Positions 41,606 through 48,497 of a stretch of 64,000 nt of DNA are shown here, piece by piece. The translations under genes and the position numbers were made by a program. This DNA is from Aequoribacter sp049615385 (lineage in GTDB: Bacteria > Pseudomonadota > Gammaproteobacteria > Pseudomonadales > Halieaceae): NCBI RefSeq assembly GCF_049615385.1, contig NZ_JBMZFL010000009.1. One strand, written 5' to 3'. The stretch's first letter is position 1. Each line of letters starts with the position of its first letter. The notes below the pieces were generated by a model, which was not told the origin of the DNA, did not search any database, and worked only from the letters and a program-made list of their open reading frames with translations.

Positions 41606-42228
41606 GTCGATTCGAAGATCAAGTCATTGCTTTGGCTGGGGTAGCGCAGAGTGCGCGCTTAGTGGATCGTATCGCTGTAAACGGGCAAAGCCCTGAGCTG
41701 TTCATGAATGCCTCAATCCAGTCCTTGTTCGAGTTCGACGCGAGCAACACGGCTGAAATTTTCCAAGGGCTGGGCGGGGTTAGGCTTGGCTTACAAACTC
41801 TCGAAGCGGCCATGGGCAAATCCTCTGCGCCGGAGTTGAGTAACACGCTGCGTTACGTGTTCGGTATTCTTCATCTCGAGCGAAAATTCAACGCAGACGC
41901 AAAAATGCAAGCAACTGTTCGCGCCAGGTTAGAGCACACTGCGTTCAAGGCCGAGCATTTTAGCGACAATTCAAAATCACTGGTTCATAACTTGGCGGGG
42001 ATTTACCAAGATACCTTGAGCCAGCTCAGTTTTCGCATCAAGGTAACGGGCAACAGCGAATTCTTGGGTCAAGAGCATTACGCCGATCAGATACGTGCCC
42101 TCCTGCTCGCGGGTATTCGTGCCGCTTTTCTATGGCGGCAGTTAGGTGGCACAAGATGGCGTTTGCTGTTGCAGCGAAGTAAAGTCGCCGCGACCGCAAA
42201 AACTCTCAGTCATTTACAAACTCATTAG
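41602..42228 (+). CDS. hflD: high-frequency lysogenization protein HflD homologue
   Basis: 208-residue peripheral membrane protein of the HflD (YcfC) family, named from its effect on phage lambda CII; the cellular role is unclear. EDQVIALAGVAQSARLVDRIA and the C-terminal QIRALLLAGIRAAFLWRQLGGTRWRLLLQR are the conserved parts. Starts in a 4-nt overlap with mnmA and is followed by purB after 14 nt. Confidence 0.94.
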   Translation: MSRFEDQVIALAGVAQSARLVDRIAVNGQSPELFMNASIQSLFEFDASNTAEIFQGLGGVRLGLQTLEAAMGKSSAPELSNTLRYVFGILHLERKFNADAKMQATVRARLEHTAFKAEHFSDNSKSLVHNLAGIYQDTLSQLSFRIKVTGNSEFLGQEHYADQIRALLLAGIRAAFLWRQLGGTRWRLLLQRSKVAATAKTLSHLQTH

Positions 42229-42242
42229 GTTTAGGAATTTTT

Positions 42243-43613
42243 ATGCTTAATCTTGACGCTTTAACTGCGGTCACCCCTATCGATGGACGCTATCGTTCTA
42301 AAGCAGCCGCTTACGGCGACGTGTTTAGTGAGTATGGCCTGATTAAACGACGTGTTTTGGTCGAAGTACGCTGGCTCGAGTTTATGTCGAAGCATCCAGA
42401 CATACCCGAAGTGCCTGGGTTCTCAGACTCGGATTACCACTATCTCAATGCCATCGCAGACAATTTCTCGATCACCGACGCCGAGCAAATCAAACATACC
42501 GAGGCGACGACGAATCACGATGTAAAAGCCGTTGAGTATTTCATCAAAGATAAGCTTGTCGAGCGCCCCGCTCTTCACGCTGCGACTGAGTTCGTTCATT
42601 TCGCGTGCACCAGCGAAGACATTAATAACTTGTCGCATGCTCTGATGTTGAAAGATGGCTTGTCCCAGGTGCTTCTGCCACAGCAGCACGCGGTTGTCCA
42701 AGCACTGAGAACTTTATGTGCTGACAATGCCGAAGTGCCGATGCTGTCGCGAACTCATGGTCAGACGGCATCACCAACAACGCTCGGCAAGGAGTTTGCC
42801 AATGTTGTAGCGCGTCTCGAGCGACAGCTTACCCAGATTGAGTCGGTGCCAATGCTGGGTAAGTTTAACGGCGCCGTGGGTAACTACAACGCCCACATCA
42901 GTGCCTATCCTGAGCTTGATTGGGAGCAGATCTCACAGCAGTTTGTCGAGAGCCTAGGGCTTACGTGGAACCCCTACACGACACAAATAGAGCCCCACGA
43001 CTACATGGCCGAGCTGTTTGATGCGCTCGCTCGCTACAACACCATAGTGCTGGACTTAGATCGTGATATTTGGGCTTACATATCCAATGGCTACTTTAAG
43101 CAAAAAACCATTGCAGGCGAAATAGGGTCTTCAACCATGCCGCACAAGGTAAATCCCATAGATTTTGAAAACTCTGAGGGCAATCTTGGTTTAGCCAATG
43201 CGATATTTGCCCACATGGCTCAAAAGCTTCCTGTCAGCCGGTGGCAACGAGACCTTACGGATTCGACGGTGCTTCGCAATATGGGTGTGGGCTTCGCCTA
43301 TACCTCGATTGCGCTGGCATCGACGCTTAAAGGTTTGGGCAAGCTTGAGGTCAATCACGCTGCAATCGCATCAGATTTAGGCCAAGCGTGGGAAGTATTA
43401 GCCGAACCCGTGCAGACCGTCATGCGCCGTTATGGTATCGAGAAGCCTTATGAAAAGCTAAAAGAGCTAACTCGCGGAAAAACGATTGACGGCGAGGCGA
43501 TGGCGCAGTTCATTCAGACCCTAGAAATACCCGACGAAGCCAAAGCCGCCTTATTAAGCCTGCGACCCGACACTTACACCGGAATCGCCGATTACCTTGC
43601 TCGCAAGATTTAA
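42243..43613 (+). CDS. purB: adenylosuccinate lyase
   Basis: Acts twice in purine synthesis: SAICAR to AICAR, and adenylosuccinate to AMP. 456 residues. ALTAVTPIDGRYRSKAAAY opens; HFACTSEDINNLSHALML and SRTHGQTASPTTLGKE supply catalytic residues; the superfamily signature GSSTMPHKVNPIDFEN is intact. AGGA lies 8 nt before the ATG. Last gene of the rluE-purB string. Confidence 0.98.
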   Translation: MLNLDALTAVTPIDGRYRSKAAAYGDVFSEYGLIKRRVLVEVRWLEFMSKHPDIPEVPGFSDSDYHYLNAIADNFSITDAEQIKHTEATTNHDVKAVEYFIKDKLVERPALHAATEFVHFACTSEDINNLSHALMLKDGLSQVLLPQQHAVVQALRTLCADNAEVPMLSRTHGQTASPTTLGKEFANVVARLERQLTQIESVPMLGKFNGAVGNYNAHISAYPELDWEQISQQFVESLGLTWNPYTTQIEPHDYMAELFDALARYNTIVLDLDRDIWAYISNGYFKQKTIAGEIGSSTMPHKVNPIDFENSEGNLGLANAIFAHMAQKLPVSRWQRDLTDSTVLRNMGVGFAYTSIALASTLKGLGKLEVNHAAIASDLGQAWEVLAEPVQTVMRRYGIEKPYEKLKELTRGKTIDGEAMAQFIQTLEIPDEAKAALLSLRPDTYTGIADYLARKI

Positions 43614-43614
43614 G

Positions 43615-43629
43615 ATTTGAAGGTCAAAT
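43615..43629. repeat. short hairpin ATTTGA-AGG-TCAAAT after purB
   Basis: Perfect 6-bp arms with a 3-nt loop starting 2 nt after the purB stop. AT-rich and without a U-run, so only a weak terminator candidate. Confidence 0.25.
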
Positions 43630-43686
43630 GTGAAGTCTGTCACACTGAAACTTTGCGAAATCAAAGACTGGGTTTATCCTTAGCAA

Positions 43687-44622
43687 ATGATTAAACACGA
43701 ACGCAAAGAACTCACCATAAGAATCGAGAAGCTCGATTGGAGCAAAGGCCAATCCGTGCTTGCGATGATTCGTCGGCGAGTATTTATTGACGAGCAAGGT
43801 ATTCCTGAGTCCGTCGAGCTGGATAGCTTGGATATCAGCGCACAGCACTACGTTGCCATCGTCGACAAAAAACCTGTCGGCACGGCGCGGCGACTGCGCG
43901 ATGGACGAGTGGGCCGTATGGCCGTACTCAGTGCCTATCGTAACGCTGGGGTCGGATCCGCCCTGATGCGCTACGTTATTGATGATGCAATGAAATCAGG
44001 GTTGCCACGCTTGTATTTGCACGCCCAAACAGCCGCCATTGAGTTCTATGCGCGTCACGGTTTTTCTGCCGTCGGGGAAATGTTCGAAGAAGCCGCAATG
44101 AGCCATCAGGCCATGGAAAGGCCCTTACACTATCAGGATTACAGCGACCGTATTATTGCCGCGAGCTACCCATCGCCGAGTGACCAGCTGGTTCTGAATC
44201 TTGCTCGACGAGCCAATCGTACGATTCGTATATTTAGCGACACGCTGGATCACCTGTTGTTTGATAACAAAGAGCTTGCCGATAGGTTGTCTGATTTAGC
44301 ACGTTCAACCCGCGATTCTCAAGTACAAATCTTGATTACGAACAGCCAGCTCATACAGCAAAAAGGCCACAGGTTGCTTGATCTTTCTCGACGTCTGCCC
44401 AGCTCTGTGCATTTACACATGACGAAAGTACCAGAGGCTTTGGCGGGTAAGATGCTGGTGCTGGCAGATCATGACGGCGTATTGTACATGCCAAACATCA
44501 ATGACGGTCGAGTGCGATTTGAACCCTCAGATAGGCCTTTGTGTATGAGACTTACCGAAGCCTTTGATCGAGTGTGGCAGCGCAGCGAGGCGGATCCCAA
44601 CCTGCGCGAGCTTGGCATCTAA
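43687..44622 (+). CDS. GNAT acetyltransferase fused to a C-terminal domain of unknown function
   Basis: 311 residues in two parts. Residues 1-~155 form a GNAT fold: DWSKGQSVLAMIRRRVFIDEQGIPE, VGTARRLRDGRVGRMAVLSAYRNAGVGSALM (acetyl-CoA loop) and YARHGFSAVGEMFEEAAMSHQAM, like the ElaA/YjcF group. The remaining ~155 residues (from IIAASYPSPSDQLVLNLARRANRTI) form an unannotated domain with alternating helices and strands (QVQILITNSQLIQ, KMLVLADHDGVLYMP). It slightly recalls a phospholipase D-like fold but lacks an evident HxK motif. Substrate unknown. The 3' end overlaps the convergent Rieske gene by 4 nt. Confidence 0.82.
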   Translation: MIKHERKELTIRIEKLDWSKGQSVLAMIRRRVFIDEQGIPESVELDSLDISAQHYVAIVDKKPVGTARRLRDGRVGRMAVLSAYRNAGVGSALMRYVIDDAMKSGLPRLYLHAQTAAIEFYARHGFSAVGEMFEEAAMSHQAMERPLHYQDYSDRIIAASYPSPSDQLVLNLARRANRTIRIFSDTLDHLLFDNKELADRLSDLARSTRDSQVQILITNSQLIQQKGHRLLDLSRRLPSSVHLHMTKVPEALAGKMLVLADHDGVLYMPNINDGRVRFEPSDRPLCMRLTEAFDRVWQRSEADPNLRELGI

Positions 44623-44933
44623 AGCATAAGCCCGATGCGATCAGCGTCGTACACAAGATCATAGGTCTTTAGCGCAGGGCACGGAAAACCCGCAGGCTTT
44701 ACCAGGACCCCTGAGCGTTTTAGATCAAACTCAAATCCGTGGGCCGAGCACAGAAGAAGACCCTCACTTATCTTCGCATAATCGAGCGCGTAGTGTTGGT
44801 GCGGGCAGGTACGTGAGAACGCATAAGTCTGCCCATCTTCATGAAGAAGAATGATATCCGCTCCCTCAATTTTGAACGCTTGACGATAGCCCTCATGGAG
44901 GTTGATAAGCCGCTCTAGTGGTATGAAGCGCAT
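44619..44933 (-). CDS. Rieske [2Fe-2S] ferredoxin-like protein
   Basis: 104-residue small Rieske protein. The cluster ligands are CPHQH and CSAHGFEFDL (CxH...CxxH). No signal peptide or membrane anchor, so a soluble cytoplasmic electron carrier or redox partner. It starts 12 nt after meaB on the same strand and may be the last gene of the methylmalonyl operon, where it has no textbook role. A fragment of a ring-hydroxylating oxygenase is unlikely: length and both ends are normal for the NirD/ferredoxin-type Rieske group. Confidence 0.88.
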   Translation of the reverse strand: MRFIPLERLINLHEGYRQAFKIEGADIILLHEDGQTYAFSRTCPHQHYALDYAKISEGLLLCSAHGFEFDLKRSGVLVKPAGFPCPALKTYDLVYDADRIGLML

Positions 44934-44945
44934 GCCGCCCAGCCT

Positions 44946-45902
44946 TTAAAGTAGATCAAGAATCCGCCTCGCCGCAGTGTAAGTGGTGACATCTTGTTCG
45001 GCAACCGCCGTCTCGAGCTCTGGCAGCAAAGCCTTGATCTGAGGGTTCGCGCGAAGCTTGGCCTCTAAACCCTCGCGGATCAGCTGATGCATCCACTGCA
45101 ACCGTTGTGACTGCCGGTCGCGTGTCAGCGCGCCGTTGACTCGGGACTGTTCCCAATAGTCAAATATCATCTCCCAGACTTCACGAATGCGCTCATTGTG
45201 AAGCGCAGAGCATGTAAGCACTTTAGGCGTCCAAAACCCACTGTGCCGCAACAAGTGCATGGCATTCTCGTAGTGACGTTTGGCCTGCTCTGCCAGACCT
45301 AAACTCTCGCCATCAGCCTTGTTGATCACCAGCGCATCAGCAAGTTCTAAAATCCCTTTTTTTATGCCTTGCAACTCATCGCCGCCGCCAGGAAGCATCA
45401 GTAACATGAAAAAATCGACCATGCCCGCAACTTGATGCTCAGACTGCCCGACGCCGACAGTTTCGACCAATATCACGTCGTAACCCGCTGCTTCACACAG
45501 CAGCATCGTTTCACGCGTTTTTTGAGCAACGCCACCTAGGGCAGTCCCGGCAGGGCTTGGGCGAATAAAGGCGTCGTTGCTGCGCGAAAGTAGTTCCATT
45601 CTCGTTTTGTCGCCAAGAATTGAACCCCCTGCGATGGGTGAGCTTGGATCTACTGCCAATACTGCGACCTTTTTGCCCAATGACAACAGGTATAAACCAA
45701 AGGCCTCTATGAACGTGGACTTACCCACGCCTGGCACACCACTAATCCCAATTCTCACGCTATTTCCCGTGTGTGGAAGCAAATCGGCGAGCAGCTCTTG
45801 AGCGTTCTCACGGTCTTGTTCACGGGTGCTTTCGATCAGCGTAATGGCCTTGGCCAGCGCTCTGCGCTGGCCAGATCTGATCGCCTCAGGCGTTAGCTTC
45901 AT
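44946..45902 (-). CDS. meaB: methylmalonyl-CoA mutase-associated GTPase MeaB
   Basis: G3E-family GTPase that loads and protects the B12 cofactor of methylmalonyl-CoA mutase. 318 residues from the ATG at 45902, which shares one base with the mutase stop (TAATG). GISGVPGVGKSTFIEAFG is Walker A; AVDPSSPIAGGSILGDKTRM, VETVGVGQSEHQVAGMVD and VINKADGE are the other G motifs. Upstream in-frame codons to 45983 lie inside the mutase gene and are arginine-rich noise. Confidence 0.96.
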   Translation of the reverse strand: MKLTPEAIRSGQRRALAKAITLIESTREQDRENAQELLADLLPHTGNSVRIGISGVPGVGKSTFIEAFGLYLLSLGKKVAVLAVDPSSPIAGGSILGDKTRMELLSRSNDAFIRPSPAGTALGGVAQKTRETMLLCEAAGYDVILVETVGVGQSEHQVAGMVDFFMLLMLPGGGDELQGIKKGILELADALVINKADGESLGLAEQAKRHYENAMHLLRHSGFWTPKVLTCSALHNERIREVWEMIFDYWEQSRVNGALTRDRQSQRLQWMHQLIREGLEAKLRANPQIKALLPELETAVAEQDVTTYTAARRILDLL

Positions 45903-48061
45903 TACTCGGCCAATGATTCTCTTACTGCGTCGAGAACGGCGCGAGCGGAGACTGGAATGGGCGTGCCTGGGCCAAAGATGCATCGAACACCCGCATCGTA
46001 AAGGCCTTGATAGTCCTGTTTAGGGATAACACCGCCAGCAATCACAACAATGTCATCAGCGCCTTGCTTTCTGAGCTCTTCAACCAGAGCGGGTATGAGC
46101 GTTTTGTGTCCAGCTGCCAGCGACGAAGCGCCAACCACGTGAACATCGTTCTCGATAGCCTGCTTAGCGACTTCTTCTGGAGTAGAAAACATGGGAGACA
46201 AATCGACATCAAAACCGACGTCCGCAAAGGCCGTCGCTACGACTTTGGCTCCGCGATCGTGCCCATCTTGCCCCATCTTACACACCAGCATGCGGGGTCG
46301 ACGACCAAAATCGTTAATGAACTGTTCGATGTCTTGACTGATCATTTTCCAATCATCGTCCTCGTCAAAGGCCGCTCCGTAGACACCTGAAACCGTCTGC
46401 GCGGTAGCATTAAAGCGGCCGTATTCTTTCTCAAGAGCCTCGGAAATTTCTCCGACAGTAGCTCGCAGGCGGGTGGCTTTTACCGCCAGATCTAGCAAAT
46501 TACCCTCACCCTTTTGTGCACACGCAGTCAATGCGCTCAGGGCTTCCTCCACAGAAGACTCGTCTCGACTTGCGCGAATTGCCTGTAGACGTTTGATTTG
46601 TGACTCACGGACCGCTTGATCGTCGATTGACAGCACATCGACTTCTTCTTCGGACTCTGTTTTGTATTTGTTTACGCCCACAATAACGTCTTCGCCACGG
46701 TCAATTCGCGCTTGTTTCTTTGCCGCTGCCTCTTCGATTTTCAGCTTAGGCATGCCGGTCTCGATGGCTTTAGCCATGCCACCTGCTGCTTCGACTTCTT
46801 CGATCAGCTCCCACGCTTTGTCGGCAATCGATTGGGTAAGGTTTTCCATAAAGTAGGAGCCACCCCATGGGTCTACAACCTTGGTGATTCCAGTTTCTTC
46901 TTGAATGATAAGCTGGGTGTTGCGGGCAATACGCGCCGAAAACTCGGTGGGTAAGGCAATGGCCTCATCCAGTGCATTGGTGTGGAGCGACTGAGTGCCA
47001 CCGAATACCGCTGCCATTGCTTCGATGGTGGTTCGCACCACGTTGTTGTAGGGATCTTGCTCTGTCAATGACCAACCCGAGGTTTGGCTGTGCGTTCTCA
47101 ACATCGAGCTTTTAGGATTCTTTGGGTTGAATTCCGATACGATTTTCGCCCACAGCAAGCGCGCCGCGCGCAACTTGGCGATCTCCATGTAGAAATTCAT
47201 GCCGATGCCCCAGAAGAAGGACAACCTTGGAGCGAAGGCATCGATGTCTAATCCCGCCGCAATCGCGGTGCGAATATACTCTTTGCCATCAGCTAGTGTA
47301 TAGGCAAGTTCCAATGCGGCATTCGCTCCAGCTTCCTGAATATGGTAGCCCGAAATGCTAATGGTGTTGAACTTGGGCATATTTTGAGAGCAGTAAGCAA
47401 TAATGTCCCCGATGATACGCATGCTCGGCGCCGGCGGGTAAATGTAGGTATTGCGAACCATGAACTCTTTCAGAATATCATTTTGAATGGTGCCCGCGAG
47501 TTGCTCGGGACCCACGCCCTGCTCTTCAGCAGCGACAATGTATCCGGCCAGCACGGGAAGCACGGCGCCGTTCATCGTCATGGACACCGACACTTTATCG
47601 AGTGGTATTCCATCGAACAGGATCTTCATGTCCTCGACTGAATCGATAGCGACGCCCGCTTTGCCCACATCTCCAGACACACGAGGGTGGTCTGAGTCGT
47701 AACCGCGGTGCGTAGCCAGGTCAAAAGCAACCGAAACACCCTGCCCGCCCGCGGCCAGCGCCTTGCGGTAAAACGCGTTCGATTCTTCCGCGGTTGAGAA
47801 GCCAGCATACTGACGGATAGTCCAAGGGCGGCCGGCATACATGGTGGCTTGCGGCCCGCGGATATAGGGCGACATACCTGGCATAGTATTGGTGTATTGC
47901 AGTCCGTCTAAGTCTTCCATCGTGTACAGCGCTTTGACATCGATATCTTCAGGGGTGTGCCAAACCAAGTCATCAATCGATTTGCCGCGCATTTGTGATT
48001 CCGCAACCGTCTTCCAGTTGTCAGGCGTAGCGTCATTGGGATCGTAAATTGAATCGCTCAT
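45902..48061 (-). CDS. scpA: methylmalonyl-CoA mutase, single large subunit
   Basis: B12-dependent enzyme converting (R)-methylmalonyl-CoA to succinyl-CoA. 719 residues, the usual length of the catalytic chain with an attached cobalamin domain. YAGRPWTIRQYAGFSTAEESNAFYR and VSVAFDLATHRGYDSDHPRV form the substrate barrel. The C-terminal B12 domain has MGQDGHDRGAKVVATAF (DxHxxG with the cobalt-ligating His) and GASSLAAGHKTL. Position between epimerase and meaB in one operon confirms the role in propionyl-CoA breakdown. Confidence 0.97.
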   Translation of the reverse strand: MSDSIYDPNDATPDNWKTVAESQMRGKSIDDLVWHTPEDIDVKALYTMEDLDGLQYTNTMPGMSPYIRGPQATMYAGRPWTIRQYAGFSTAEESNAFYRKALAAGGQGVSVAFDLATHRGYDSDHPRVSGDVGKAGVAIDSVEDMKILFDGIPLDKVSVSMTMNGAVLPVLAGYIVAAEEQGVGPEQLAGTIQNDILKEFMVRNTYIYPPAPSMRIIGDIIAYCSQNMPKFNTISISGYHIQEAGANAALELAYTLADGKEYIRTAIAAGLDIDAFAPRLSFFWGIGMNFYMEIAKLRAARLLWAKIVSEFNPKNPKSSMLRTHSQTSGWSLTEQDPYNNVVRTTIEAMAAVFGGTQSLHTNALDEAIALPTEFSARIARNTQLIIQEETGITKVVDPWGGSYFMENLTQSIADKAWELIEEVEAAGGMAKAIETGMPKLKIEEAAAKKQARIDRGEDVIVGVNKYKTESEEEVDVLSIDDQAVRESQIKRLQAIRASRDESSVEEALSALTACAQKGEGNLLDLAVKATRLRATVGEISEALEKEYGRFNATAQTVSGVYGAAFDEDDDWKMISQDIEQFINDFGRRPRMLVCKMGQDGHDRGAKVVATAFADVGFDVDLSPMFSTPEEVAKQAIENDVHVVGASSLAAGHKTLIPALVEELRKQGADDIVVIAGGVIPKQDYQGLYDAGVRCIFGPGTPIPVSARAVLDAVRESLAE

Positions 48062-48077
48062 AAGGTGTCTCTATTAT

Positions 48078-48488
48078 TTAGTGGGCGTCGGCAGGTTGGC
48101 TCAGCTCGATCAAAACACCGCCACAACTTTTCGGGTGAATAAAAATTACGGTCGAGCCATGCGCTCCCGGCGTCGGTTTATCACCAATGAACTGATAGCC
48201 TTTAGTACGCAAACGCTCGACATCCTCTTCTATGTTGTCTGTGCGGAAACACAGGTGGTGTATCCCACCACCCCGCTTCTCTAGGTACCCCGCGATTGGC
48301 CCTTCGCCGTTCAGTGGATGAACGAGTTCGATGCTGGTGGGCGGCAACGGAAAAAAAGCCGTGGTTGTTTTGGCCGCTTCGACAATTTCGGTACCTTCAT
48401 AAGTCAAACCAAAATCTTCCATAAAGCGCTTGATCGCTGCGTCCAGGTCTGGAACGGCGATTGCTATGTGGTCTAGCGCAGTAATCAT
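48078..48488 (-). CDS. mce: methylmalonyl-CoA epimerase
   Basis: Interconverts (S)- and (R)-methylmalonyl-CoA, linking the carboxylase to the mutase. 136-residue glyoxalase/VOC-fold protein: LDHIAIAVPDLDAAIKRF (metal His), IELVHPLNGEGPIAGYLEKRGGGIHHLCFRT and a C-terminal SCGGVLIELSQP with the metal Glu. GGAGC precedes the ATG. It sits 16 nt before the mutase and 9 nt after the carboxylase subunit. Confidence 0.96.
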   Translation of the reverse strand: MITALDHIAIAVPDLDAAIKRFMEDFGLTYEGTEIVEAAKTTTAFFPLPPTSIELVHPLNGEGPIAGYLEKRGGGIHHLCFRTDNIEEDVERLRTKGYQFIGDKPTPGAHGSTVIFIHPKSCGGVLIELSQPADAH

Positions 48489-48497
48489 AACAGCTCC

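Noticed and set aside
45903..45983. Longer start of meaB
   Set aside because: The extra codons lie in the mutase gene and give an arginine-rich stretch; the ATG at 45902 fits the family.
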